Positions 1 through 8,268 of a DNA stretch of 64,000 nucleotides are shown here, piece by piece. The translations under genes and the position numbers were made by a program. Every line of letters starts with the position of its first letter. The stretch's first letter is position 1. Origin of the DNA: JBBRGK01 sp036741355 (lineage in GTDB: Bacteria > Chloroflexota > Dehalococcoidia > CAUJGQ01). The stretch is from assembly GCA_036741355.1 (NCBI GenBank), contig DAINSK010000004.1:62001-126000 (forward strand), written 5' to 3'. A model generated the notes under the pieces. The model saw only the letters and a program-made list of their open reading frames with translations. It did no database searches and was not told the origin of the DNA.

Positions 1-149
1 GTCTCATTTCCTCGTTGCCCGGCGCTTTGTCCAGTGTAGAGGGCGTCACGACCTCGGCTCAAATGTAGCGAGGCCGCCGGCCGGCGGCGGCGCCATACTG
101 CTGCAATGAAGCTGGGACCGCGAGAAACCCGCAGGCAGGGGGCAACCAG

Positions 150-758
150 TCAACGCGCCGGCGCGGGCGTCGGTGTGCCGAGGGTTTGGATGTACCCTTC
201 GGCGCCGTAGATGTACTGCTTCACGCCGACGATGAACCAGACAGTGCCTTTGCCCTGCTCGGCTTCGCCGCCGTTCAGCACTTTGCCTTCCACGTTCACC
301 AGCGTCCCCTCGGCAAGAGAGCCGACTACCGGAGCGTCGGTTGCCGGAGCGGAACGGATTCGCAGACCTCCGGAAACCGTGACTTTGCCGGAGAAGGCCA
401 CGTCTTGAATACGGAGGCCGTTTTCATCGCGCACGGCGGGACCGGTTGTGGGAGTGGGCGTCGGCGTGGGGCTCGGCGTATTGGCGGACGGCGTAATTGG
501 CATGCCCGGTGTGGCTACGGCGAGAACCACGGGCGTGGTCACGGCTGCCGGCGACGCTTGAAGGACGGCGGTCGGAGACGATGCCACAGCCGGGAATCCC
601 TTATTCTGCTGTTTCTTCGAACCACCGATGCAGCCCGTGGCCAATGTCTCCGCGATCATCATTGCGAGGAGCAAGCAGGCACGAGAAACGCTCTGCAACT
701 TATGCAGGCGGGATGAGCGGAGGGCTTGCATGCGTCTCCGACGTACTGTTGTCGGCAT
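150..758 (-). CDS. SH3-domain lipoprotein
   Basis: A 202-residue exported protein. The N-terminus has a basic stretch, a hydrophobic segment around residues 28-42 and a lipobox-like LATGC, so it is probably a lipoprotein. A Pro/Thr-rich linker (about residues 60-105) leads to a C-terminal bacterial SH3-like domain (about 125-195) with the typical 'LRIRSAPATDAPVVGSL' core. Such domains usually bind peptidoglycan or surface ligands; the actual ligand cannot be told. The signal could start at an internal Met, since the first 25 residues are unusually long. It is the last gene of a minus-strand run starting near 2557, but its neighbours give no functional clue. Confidence 0.75.
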   Translation of the reverse strand: MPTTVRRRRMQALRSSRLHKLQSVSRACLLLAMMIAETLATGCIGGSKKQQNKGFPAVASSPTAVLQASPAAVTTPVVLAVATPGMPITPSANTPSPTPTPTPTTGPAVRDENGLRIQDVAFSGKVTVSGGLRIRSAPATDAPVVGSLAEGTLVNVEGKVLNGGEAEQGKGTVWFIVGVKQYIYGAEGYIQTLGTPTPAPAR

Positions 759-806
759 TGCTTCTGTCCGGCTGGCAGGATGGAGCGGGAGGCACGAATG
801 CCTCGA

Positions 807-1499
807 TTACCCTCCGCGACGCGAGGGCAGATCCGGAGTCTCGCTTGTGGTGCGGTCCGCCAGCTGTTCGGCAACCGTACAGATCTCCTGCGAAAGGGCA
901 CCGAATTCCCGACCACCCGAGTTCAGGACCAGGTCATAAAGGCGAAGGTCGTACCAATTGACGTCGTAATTCGAGCGGAAGAACTCGGTTCGTCCTTTGT
1001 CCGTATCCTCGACGTCTTTGCGCGCCAGATCATGGTCGATACCGCGCAACAACATGACGCGACGTACTCGTTGTTCGATCGGTGCGTGAATGAAGACGTG
1101 AAGGACGTCCGGCCGGCGTCGCAGCGCCACCTGTGCCCCGCCATGGCCAACGATCACACCCGGACCCGAATCCGCGATGTTCCGCAAAACCTGCTCGATG
1201 ACGCCGCGAAAATCGGCCGAAGTGTAGAGCATGGAGACCGACGAGAAGTCGATCGGCACCGAGCCTTCGACCCCCATACCGGCATAGCGCCCCAGGCTCT
1301 CCAGCATGCGGCTGAGAAAGCCCTGGCTGCGCTCGGCGTCCACCATCGCTGCTTCGGAAACGCCGGACTCGGTGGCGGCACGTGAAATCACCTGCTGGTC
1401 GTAGAGCGGGACTCCGAGTCGCTCCGCGACCATGGCGGCTATCTCATCCGCGCCACTGCCGCGCTGACGCGAGATCGTAATCACCGGCTGTCGTCGCAT
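807..1499 (-). CDS. cytidylate kinase-like family protein
   Basis: A 230-residue P-loop-type protein of the cytidylate-kinase-like family. The N-terminus reads VITISRQRGSGADEIA, the family's version of the nucleotide-binding loop, followed by a YDQQVISRAA segment, a central VIVGHGGAQVAL strand-loop and a basic RVRRVMLLRG lid-like region. I chose the ATG at 1499 because an AAGGGGG Shine-Dalgarno lies 10 bases upstream; a longer reading to 1565 adds residues with no family resemblance. Proteins of this group are often annotated as CMP kinases, but real substrates are mostly unknown, so the activity is not certain. Confidence 0.8.
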   Translation of the reverse strand: MRRQPVITISRQRGSGADEIAAMVAERLGVPLYDQQVISRAATESGVSEAAMVDAERSQGFLSRMLESLGRYAGMGVEGSVPIDFSSVSMLYTSADFRGVIEQVLRNIADSGPGVIVGHGGAQVALRRRPDVLHVFIHAPIEQRVRRVMLLRGIDHDLARKDVEDTDKGRTEFFRSNYDVNWYDLRLYDLVLNSGGREFGALSQEICTVAEQLADRTTSETPDLPSRRGG

Positions 1500-1639
1500 T
1501 CTGATCCGGTCCCCCTTGCCGCAGCCACATGTCCGCATCGAGCGCCTCGATGGCCACGTAGCCACCTATTGGGCGTCGACCCGCTTCAACGGTGCGGAGA
1601 GAATACCATGCGTAGACGCCATTCAGATAATTCTCTTCA

Positions 1640-2098
1640 TCAAGTTTTCAGCGCACTGACCGCTTCCAGAGCTAGTGGCGCGTGACGCGTCGGATCGCGT
1701 TCCTCAATTACCGTGCGAATGACGCCTTCGCGGTCGACGACAAAGGTTACGCGGGTGTGGATCGAGCGTTCGTCGTTGAAAACGCCGTACGCCCTGCCCG
1801 TGGCGCATCTCGGCCAGTCACCGAGAAGCGGGAATTTCAGTTGCTGATGTTCGCAAAAGTGGTTCGCGGAAGCCGGAGTGTCAACGCTAATGCCCAGAAC
1901 CTGGGCACCGGCCGCGATGAGGTCGTCCTGGACCTCAGCGAAGCCGCTGAATTCGTTCGTTCAGCCGCCGGTAAAAGCCATCGGGTAGAAGGCGAGCACC
2001 ACCTCCTGCTTGCCGCGGAAATCAGACAGACTGATCTTGCCGCCCTTTCCATCATTTAGCGTAAAGTCCGGCGCCTGTTCGCCGATCTGAAGAGCCAT
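1640..2098 (-). CDS. selenocysteine-containing peroxiredoxin (AhpE/BCP type), in-frame TGA read as Sec46
   Basis: Reading from the ATG at 2098 (strong GGAGGA ribosome site 8 bases upstream) gives MALQIGEQAPDFTLNDGKGG, then FYPMAFTGG, then an in-frame TGA (1961-1963), then TNEFSGFAEVQDDLIAAG and a full peroxiredoxin C-terminus ending at 1640. The TGA is codon 46 and falls exactly on the peroxidatic Cys of the universal PxxxTxxC motif (P39, T43, position 46). The frame stays open and homologous for 106 codons after it. A hairpin fitting a bacterial SECIS lies 16 bases downstream. Cys82 or Cys98 could act as resolving thiol. Expected role: reduction of hydroperoxides in the cytoplasm. With Sec it is 152 residues, normal for the family. 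The alternative is a nonsense mutation, but the coincidence with the catalytic residue and the hairpin argues against it. Confidence 0.88.
1934..1951 (-). promoter_or_regulatory. putative bacterial SECIS hairpin of the peroxiredoxin
   Basis: On the coding strand, TCAGCG pairs with CGCTGA (6 bp, plus a flanking T-G wobble) around a GCTT loop. The first loop base is the 17th nucleotide after the UGA, and a G lies in the first two loop bases. Both match the known rules for bacterial SECIS elements, which recruit SelB to insert selenocysteine. The hairpin lies within the reading frame. Confidence 0.75.
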
Positions 2099-2167
2099 GG
2101 CAGGATCCTCCTCTAGGCGGACTCAACTTGGCAGTGCATAACGTCGAGTAACATGATTGCCCGGTCG

Positions 2168-2557
2168 TCAGTGCCGCCATTCGCGCAGCAGTTGCGCCTG
2201 CTCGGTAACGTCGTCGTGCTGCGCTTCGGAATGTTCGTCGATGACGTGGTCCGGTGGCGGCTGTCCTTCGGCGTCTCGGCTCTCGTCACGCCGCTCCATG
2301 ACGTCAAACTCTTCAACAGGGGGCATGCGCAGGGGCCGGTCCATCCCCTGTTCTCGGCGGTACAGGTAGCCGATCGAAACCACCGTTAGCCCGATGACGG
2401 CCGCAACCCCGGTCCAGATGGCCACCGGCACGAGGTCGGGAAAGTCACTGTTGCCGGCATTGACTGTCTGTGCGAAAGCCCGTGACGCCGGTAAGGTAAA
2501 GGGTACGGCAACGCCCGCGGCTGCAAGGAGGAGCATAAATCGTCGCAGGGACCGCAT
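2168..2557 (-). CDS. exported or membrane-anchored hypothetical protein
   Basis: A 129-residue protein with a basic N-terminus, a hydrophobic signal segment (about residues 8-29, ending near SRAFA), a short periplasmic stretch, one strong membrane helix (about 44-66, VAIWTGVAAVIGLTVVSIGYL) followed by a basic YRRE, and a charged acidic/His-rich tail on the cytoplasmic side. An AGAGG site 7 bases before the ATG supports the start. It lies just upstream of the Sec-peroxiredoxin in the same direction (69 bases). I do not recognise a family; small proteins of this shape with a cleaved signal and one helix occur near envelope genes. Confidence 0.65.
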   Translation of the reverse strand: MRSLRRFMLLLAAAGVAVPFTLPASRAFAQTVNAGNSDFPDLVPVAIWTGVAAVIGLTVVSIGYLYRREQGMDRPLRMPPVEEFDVMERRDESRDAEGQPPPDHVIDEHSEAQHDDVTEQAQLLREWRH

Positions 2558-2663
2558 CGCGGAACCTCTTAGATATGGGTGTTTGCTCAGAGGCCGAAAG
2601 ACTCTCCAAGCGGCGCTATTGTAGCAAACGCCGTGCGTACGTACGAAGCGGGGCGCCGGCCGG

Positions 2664-4901
2664 TTAGTGAGCCGACAGAAGCTGCTTCGACGCGCCGGCG
2701 ATCAATTCAAGCGGGTCGAGCGGTACGCCGTTGAGCCGGATTTCGAAGTGCAGGTGCGGTCCTGTGCTGAAGCCGGTCGAACCGCTGAGCCCGATGGTCT
2801 GACCCTGGACGACGGGCTGACCTGGCTTCAAGAACGATGGAACCACGAGGTGACCGTAGCGGGTCATATAACCCCCAGGATGGACGATATCGACGTAATA
2901 TCCATAACTGCAGCACGGATCCCCGCCCCTGAAACTGACAACCCCGGACGCGGCTGCGGTGACCGGCATTCCCATGCCCTGCGCGATGTCGATGCCGAGC
3001 GGATGGCTCGGCCCGAAAAAGCTCGTGATTGTACCGTGCGCCGGCCAGACGAAAGCCCGAAGATCGCTATGACCGGCGAGCAGTTCGGGAGAGGTTACTA
3101 GCTTCAGCAAAGCGGATTGGGGATCGGAGTCAATCTGCGTCCTTACGGACGCATCGGCTTTCGCCAGCAGGTCCTGGTACGCGATCAGCGCCGCGTTCAA
3201 CTCGTCCTGGGCGGATTGGATGGTCGTCGGGTCGGCCGCGTGCGAGATGGCGTGCAGCCACTGCATTGCCTGGTTGTACGCCGTCTGCGCTTCCTCGAGT
3301 GAAGGGGTTTCCCGGCCCGCGAGGGCGGGTACCCCCGCGGAGGCGGTTGCGGCTGGTTGCGCTATAGACGTGGCCGCGGTATCGGCAACCGGCGCGGTCG
3401 CGGCGTCCACCGGTGCCGTATCGGTTACCGGTTCCGGGGGCAGCACCGCGTCCAGCCGCTGCTGGGCAGCGTCGAGTGCTGCCTGCGCCTGTTGCACCGC
3501 TGCCGGATCTGCGGGCGCCGTGACCTGGTTGAATTCTTGCTGGGCCTGGTTAACCCGAAGCTCGACCGTGGCGATATCGTCGGCGCTCGGCGCTGCCACG
3601 GCTATTGGCACGGTCGCGGCGATAGGTGCGGCAAGCGTAGACTGGACCGCCGACTGAGGATCTTGTGTGGGAGCGGGTGTTGCCGCGGGGACGCTGTTGC
3701 TTTGAACGACGACGTACCCACTTCCACCGCTGCCGTCGCCCGTACCGTCCGGCGAAGAAACCTCATAGGACACGTGATTGGGGTCGCTTGTAGACGGCAG
3801 AAACGGCAGCCGGCTGCCGGTAGCGGCGTTCTGGCCAACCACATTAAACGTACCGGGGACTGCCTTTCCCTCGGCGGCAGCAGTCGGATTTGCCGCTGGA
3901 GGCGCTGTCGGTACTGCAGCCGGCGCGGGGATGGCTGTGGCGATCGCCGAAGAGGCCGCAGCCCTGGCTTCAACAACCTGTCTCTGGGCAATGGAAACGG
4001 CCTGCTGGGCATCGATCAGCTTGGCTTGCGCTTGTGCGATTTGCGCATCTGAGTACGGGTGCTGCGCTTTCGCAAGCGCCGCCTGCGCGTCGGCAACGTC
4101 CTGCTGGGCGGAAGAGACCGCGACGGCGCTCGCCTCCGGTGTGTCAGCTGCGCCCGTTCCCGTCGACTCCGTCTCGCTCGCGCCCGTAGGCGAATTCGTT
4201 GGGTCCGCGCTTGCAATAGCGGGCGTGGCGGCGTTTGACTCCAGCATGCGCCGGCTCGCTTCGACCTGCGCCTCTGCCTGCTGCACCGCCTGCTGTGCGG
4301 CGGCGATCTGGCTCGCCGTTGCAGCCTGTTGGAGGGCCTCAACAGCGAGTGTCGCGGTTGCAAGTCGCACCTGGGCGCTCAATACGTCGCTGAGCGAAGG
4401 ACCGTCGTACGTGGGCGGCGATGGGATGGCGGCGATGGCCAGCGCAACGATCGACGACGTCTTTGCCTGGTTCACGGCGCTTGCAACCTGCCACAGGTCC
4501 GCGGCGAGCACCGCGCTGACGTGTGAGGGCTGGCGATCAGAGTTGGCTCCGATTCCGGCCGGCAGTCCGACCGTTGACAGCCCAACCGGTAGACGCACAC
4601 CGGAGCCCGTGGCGACGATGGTGTGGTCCGTTTGCGATGCCACGGTCTGTTGAACCGGGGCAGCCGTACCAGAAGGCCCCAGGGCATGCAGCCCGAGCAT
4701 AGCCAGGACTGCCAACGGAAGAACGGCTGCCATGAGCGGCGTACGACGGCTGCCAAGCTGCCGTCGCAGAAAGCGGTTCGGTCGCGGGGTTGCGCCGATT
4801 GCGACAGCGTCTCCGGAGATTGCAACTGAGAAATTTGTGTCGACGAGCGCCGGACGGCGATGGCGGGCACGCATGCGTGCCCGCTGGATAATCAAAGCCA
4901 C
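2664..4901 (-). CDS. M23 family metallopeptidase with long Ala/Gln-rich spacer
   Basis: A 745-residue envelope protein. A basic cytoplasmic N-terminus is followed by one membrane segment (about residues 55-75), then a very long low-complexity Ala/Gln/Pro/Thr-rich region with repeated heptad-like QAQAAL/QQAV blocks predicted to form coiled coil (about 180-600), and a C-terminal LytM/M23 domain (about 620-735). The zinc ligands are visible: HPLGID (HxxxD) and HLHFEI, with a typical GxVxF strand and GHLV. M23 peptidases cut peptidoglycan cross-bridges, or regulate amidases when inactive; here the metal ligands are intact. The GTG start has a GGGGGA site upstream. The extreme length compared with a 250-450 residue norm comes from the spacer. 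Confidence 0.88.
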   Translation of the reverse strand: MALIIQRARMRARHRRPALVDTNFSVAISGDAVAIGATPRPNRFLRRQLGSRRTPLMAAVLPLAVLAMLGLHALGPSGTAAPVQQTVASQTDHTIVATGSGVRLPVGLSTVGLPAGIGANSDRQPSHVSAVLAADLWQVASAVNQAKTSSIVALAIAAIPSPPTYDGPSLSDVLSAQVRLATATLAVEALQQAATASQIAAAQQAVQQAEAQVEASRRMLESNAATPAIASADPTNSPTGASETESTGTGAADTPEASAVAVSSAQQDVADAQAALAKAQHPYSDAQIAQAQAKLIDAQQAVSIAQRQVVEARAAASSAIATAIPAPAAVPTAPPAANPTAAAEGKAVPGTFNVVGQNAATGSRLPFLPSTSDPNHVSYEVSSPDGTGDGSGGSGYVVVQSNSVPAATPAPTQDPQSAVQSTLAAPIAATVPIAVAAPSADDIATVELRVNQAQQEFNQVTAPADPAAVQQAQAALDAAQQRLDAVLPPEPVTDTAPVDAATAPVADTAATSIAQPAATASAGVPALAGRETPSLEEAQTAYNQAMQWLHAISHAADPTTIQSAQDELNAALIAYQDLLAKADASVRTQIDSDPQSALLKLVTSPELLAGHSDLRAFVWPAHGTITSFFGPSHPLGIDIAQGMGMPVTAAASGVVSFRGGDPCCSYGYYVDIVHPGGYMTRYGHLVVPSFLKPGQPVVQGQTIGLSGSTGFSTGPHLHFEIRLNGVPLDPLELIAGASKQLLSAH

Positions 4902-4946
4902 GTGATATCCCCCGGGGAATGGACTGGTTCTTTAGGGACACACCGC

Positions 4947-4971
4947 AAAAGAGCGGAAGTGCTCCGCTTTC
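4947..4971 (-). terminator. rho-independent terminator of the M16 peptidase gene
   Basis: Read on the minus strand, AGCGGA and TCCGCT pair around a GCACT loop and are followed by CTTTT. It lies between the M16 peptidase stop and the start of the M23 gene, so it probably ends the M16 transcript. Confidence 0.55.
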
Positions 4972-5100
4972 ATGCTAACCGCGGCGCCGGTTTCGCGTGT
5001 TAACAGGCGATTACGGGCGCCAGACGACGGGAACGACCTTTCAACGATACATCATTCCAAGTGCGCCAGTCGCGGCCGCCTCGTCCGTTCGCGGATGTTG

Positions 5101-6381
5101 CTACAGCTTTAGCAGCGAGTGAAAGCGCTTCTCGCTTCGATAGGGACCTACGATCGCTACTGACAGCCGGTCGCCGCGCAGGATATCCTCGGCGACGCGC
5201 TGGAGATCGGCAGTTGTGACCTTGTCAACGTCCTCGATCACCTCTTCGACCGTCCGCACCTCGCCGAATAACAGCTCTTGCATACCCATCCAGCCAGAAA
5301 CGTTTCGCGTGTCTTCCATCCGCAGAAACGTCCGGCCTTTCGTCAGCTCTCGGGCCTTCTCGAGCTCGGAATCGGGGAAGCCATCCCGCGTCCGGGCCAG
5401 CTCTTCCAGAATGGCGCTCACCGCCTCCGGGGCTTTTTTGGTATCGACACCGGCATAGACGTTGAAGCTGCCCGTGTCCAGGTATTTGCTCGTGTAACTG
5501 TGCACGTCGTAGCAAAGGCTGCGTTTTTCGCGGAGCTCCTGGAAGAGACGGCTGCTCATCCCCTCGCCGACGAGGATGCTGAACAGATCGATTGCGTACC
5601 GATCCGGATGGCGGCTGGAATAACCGCGCACGGCCATGCTTATGTGCGCCTGCTCCGTCCGCTTGGCTTTCAGCGCCAGCCTGGAGTCCTGCTGGCAGCC
5701 GATGGCCGGAAACCAACTCGTGGACTCGCCGGCCTCCCAGTCACAGAGTTCCCTGTCGATGAGTTCGACGACCTCTTCATGCGTGATATTGCCGGCGACA
5801 CTGACGACGATGTTGTTGGGAACGTACTGGTGGTGGAGATACTGAAGCGCATCGTCGCGGTCGATGCTCAGCACCGTGGATTCGAATCCTGCTACGTCCC
5901 AACCCAGCGGTTGATCGGGGAACATGATCTCGTCGAGCAGCGCCTCAGCCAGTTGCGCCGGGGAGTCGGCAACCGACCGCAACTCTTCGAGGATGACGGA
6001 GCGCTCTTTTTCGACCTCGGCTGGCTCGAACAATGGGCGGCGGAGCATATCGAGCAGGATGTCTGCGGCCAGCTCGAAGTGCGGGCGGGCGACTTTTACG
6101 TAGTAGACGGTCAGCTCCCGGTCGGTGCCGCCGTTTAGCAGGCCGCCTACGCCGTCCACTGCCTCAGAGATCGCGCGCGCTGTCGGCCGCTTACTCGTGC
6201 CTTTGAAGAGCAGATGCTCGACGAAATGGGAGAGTCCCGCCTGCTTCCTGGTTTCGTAGCGGGAGCCAGCGCCAACGTAGATGCTGATGCTGACTGAGCG
6301 TGTGTGAGGCATGGTCTCGGTGAGGATACGCAGGCCGTTGGACAGCGTGGTGCGTTGATGCAAACAGGTCCGCCCTCTCAT
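5101..6381 (-). CDS. M16 family zinc peptidase (insulinase/processing-peptidase type)
   Basis: A 426-residue single-chain M16 peptidase. The inverted zinc motif HFVEH is present (about residues 59-63), followed by LLFKGT and the downstream Glu in the NGGTDRELTVYYVKV region; the C-terminal half carries the M16_C-like RGYSSRHPDRYAIDLFSILV and GMSSRLFQELREKRSLCYDV motif (R/Y pair). Family members degrade small peptides or process precursors, usually in the cytoplasm. I chose the ATG at 6381 because the 31 codons upstream show no homology and contain a strong hairpin. It is followed by a terminator, so it is probably monocistronic. Confidence 0.88.
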   Translation of the reverse strand: MRGRTCLHQRTTLSNGLRILTETMPHTRSVSISIYVGAGSRYETRKQAGLSHFVEHLLFKGTSKRPTARAISEAVDGVGGLLNGGTDRELTVYYVKVARPHFELAADILLDMLRRPLFEPAEVEKERSVILEELRSVADSPAQLAEALLDEIMFPDQPLGWDVAGFESTVLSIDRDDALQYLHHQYVPNNIVVSVAGNITHEEVVELIDRELCDWEAGESTSWFPAIGCQQDSRLALKAKRTEQAHISMAVRGYSSRHPDRYAIDLFSILVGEGMSSRLFQELREKRSLCYDVHSYTSKYLDTGSFNVYAGVDTKKAPEAVSAILEELARTRDGFPDSELEKARELTKGRTFLRMEDTRNVSGWMGMQELLFGEVRTVEEVIEDVDKVTTADLQRVAEDILRGDRLSVAIVGPYRSEKRFHSLLKL

Positions 6382-6396
6382 CGACAAATACGAGGA

Positions 6397-6424
6397 CGAA
6401 GGCGAGCCGTGCGGCTCGCCTTCG
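6397..6424. other. 12-bp perfect inverted repeat upstream of the M16 gene
   Basis: CGAAGGCGAGCC and GGCTCGCCTTCG form a perfect 12-bp palindrome around GTGC. It lies 16 bases before the chosen ATG of the M16 peptidase and has no T-tract. It could be an mRNA-stabilising or attenuating hairpin, a regulator-binding site, or a terminator of the upstream cargo gene. Confidence 0.5.
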
Positions 6425-6541
6425 CTGCCACATTCTATTGGCCGGTTGAAGAGCCGGTCAAACCATGCGGCCATACGTTTGGAGCAACAGTCCGGCGTCT
6501 CTGCGAGCGTGGGCCGCCAACGGCGGCCATCAGACGACCGG

Positions 6542-7090
6542 TCAATTCTCGACGACGGTGCTCTTGATGATTTTATAACCGCTATTCAGGCAATCGCGCT
6601 CCGAGCGCAGGGTATTCGCCGCATAGCTCCTGGGCACGACTACGTAATTGAACTGCCAGAGCGGGCTATATTTCTCCATACCGGGAACCGAGTCATAGAT
6701 GTTCAGTTGCCCCGCCGGCCGCTCAGGCTCGCGAACCAATTTGCCGCCTTCATCCAGCGCTAATTCAAAGACGAGCTGATATTCCTGCGCTACTTTCACC
6801 TTGGTGACGTCGATGTCGACCTCGCCAAGCTCGATGGCGAAGACGATCTTGCCATCGAACCAGACGCGCTCCATCTCCTGCACGTACGGGTTGTTATAGG
6901 AAAGGCGTTCGACACCGCTAGCGGTGTAGCCGGAGACCGACGCACCGGTGCTGACTTCGCCGTCGTCGAACCGCCAGTTTGGTCCTTCCTGCATGGACAT
7001 CGGAACCGCATTTGCCCCAGGAATCAGGCTCCCCACGGTGAAGGACCCGCGATCCGGGGCACCAGATGCCGATTGGCTCGAATCGCTCAT
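6542..7090 (-). CDS. probable encapsulin cargo protein with N-terminal loading motif
   Basis: A 182-residue soluble protein divergent from the encapsulin gene (215 bases apart), with an AGGAG site 7 bases before its ATG. Residues 16-22 read SFTVGSL, inside a flexible Ser/Gly-rich N-terminus. This resembles known family 1 cargo-loading peptides of the (L/I)TVGSL type, which are usually C-terminal but can be N-terminal. The rest is a beta-rich domain; its end (IYDSVPGMEKYSPLWQFNYV and a terminal VVEN) resembles, from memory, the DUF7482 group of metal- or copper-oxidase-associated proteins. No ferritin, peroxidase or hemerythrin motif is present, so this would be an unusual cargo. The cargo role is an inference from motif plus neighbourhood. 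Confidence 0.65.
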   Translation of the reverse strand: MSDSSQSASGAPDRGSFTVGSLIPGANAVPMSMQEGPNWRFDDGEVSTGASVSGYTASGVERLSYNNPYVQEMERVWFDGKIVFAIELGEVDIDVTKVKVAQEYQLVFELALDEGGKLVREPERPAGQLNIYDSVPGMEKYSPLWQFNYVVVPRSYAANTLRSERDCLNSGYKIIKSTVVEN

Positions 7091-7305
7091 GACCGGTCTC
7101 CTGTGAGTAATGGATTGGTCGGGTCGCGGGCAGCTCGCCGGGCCGAGCCGATCGTAGCTGCTGAAGCGCCGCTCCTTATACTCCCATTGGCGTTTCCACA
7201 GCCACGCGAGTCGTTTCTGACCCCGCGGCGTCCTTTATTAGTCGCCGGCAGTGGCCTACGATGAGTTGGAACGCCGCCGAGACTTGAAGGAGTGATTCGA
7301 AAAGC

Positions 7306-8172
7306 GTGGACTTCCTCATGCGCAGCCAGGGGCCCCTGCGGCCCCAGCAATGGCGGGCCCTAGACGACACCGTAATCCGAATCGCGCGGGAGTCGCTGAC
7401 CGGCCGGCGGTTCATCTCCATTTTTGGTCCGCTCGGACCCGGTGTTCAGGCGGTTCCGGATGATCGTTTCCGCGTCAGCGAGGACGGTGACGTAGACCTG
7501 CTTGGTGAGAGCGACGCTGCCAGCATCCAACTCTCCGTCCGCCGCTACCTGCCGATCCCCTTGATCTACAAGGACTTCGTCTTACCCTGGCGGGATCTCG
7601 AGACGAGCTCGCAGTTCGGCAGCCCGCTCGACACCAGCGGTGCGGCCGCGGCCGCGGCCGCGTGCGCCCATACCGAAGACGACCTCATCTTTAATGGCAA
7701 CCTGGCCCTCGATCTGCCCGGTCTGCTCACCGTGGAGGGATCGCAGCGCCTCGCACTCGGCGATTGGAACGTCGCCGGCGAGGCGTTCGGTGCCATTGTC
7801 CAAGCCACGGAGGCGCTTGTTGGCGGGCATTTCTTCGGGCCGTTTACGGTCATCACCAGCCCCGTGTTGTTTGCGCAGTTGAATCGAATGTTCGAGAACA
7901 GCGGCACACTGACCCTGGAACAGATCCAGAAACTCGTCCGTGGTGGCGTATATCAAACGTCGGCGCTGCCCGAAGGCACTGCGGTCGTTATCGCCGCCGC
8001 GGACGAAAACTTGGATCTGGCGCTCGCCCTGGACATGACGGTTGCTTATGAGGCCGCCGAAAACATGAACCACCGCTTCCGCGTTGTGGAAGCGGTGGTC
8101 TTGCGCATCAAACGCCCGCAATCGATCGTGATTCTTCAGAATCAGATATCGGCGCCGCGGCGGCGCTCCTAA
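7306..8172 (+). CDS. family 1 encapsulin shell protein
   Basis: A 288-residue HK97-fold shell protein. The GTG start gives MDFLMRSQGPLRPQQW, matching the encapsulin N-terminal pattern; it continues with LTGRRFISIFGPLGPG, RRYLPIPLIYKDFVLPWRD (P-domain/E-loop region), an Ala-rich helix followed by EDDLIFNG, and the C-terminal A-domain with YEAAENMNHRFRVVEAVVLR. Length is close to the usual 265-290. The shell self-assembles into an icosahedral protein compartment that encloses cargo carrying a loading peptide. AAGGAG lies 13 bases upstream. The divergent gene at 6542-7090 carries a loading-like motif and is the best cargo candidate. A short basic tail PRRRS ends the protein. Confidence 0.92.
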   Translation: MDFLMRSQGPLRPQQWRALDDTVIRIARESLTGRRFISIFGPLGPGVQAVPDDRFRVSEDGDVDLLGESDAASIQLSVRRYLPIPLIYKDFVLPWRDLETSSQFGSPLDTSGAAAAAAACAHTEDDLIFNGNLALDLPGLLTVEGSQRLALGDWNVAGEAFGAIVQATEALVGGHFFGPFTVITSPVLFAQLNRMFENSGTLTLEQIQKLVRGGVYQTSALPEGTAVVIAAADENLDLALALDMTVAYEAAENMNHRFRVVEAVVLRIKRPQSIVILQNQISAPRRRS

Positions 8173-8268
8173 CCCGTGCCCTCGCGGCTTGAACGGGTTA
8201 CTTTGCTGCTAGTACTCGTGAGTGCGGGCCTCGTGCGGAGTGCGGGCGCAGTATGAGGAGTTCGTCGC

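Noticed and set aside
1..149. Possible feature in the first 149 bases
   Set aside because: No open frame with native codon use and no RNA-like fold; only GC-rich spacer.
1961..1963. UGA reassigned genome-wide as an explanation of in-frame stops
   Set aside because: Many genes here end normally at TGA, including the ATGA and GTGA overlaps.
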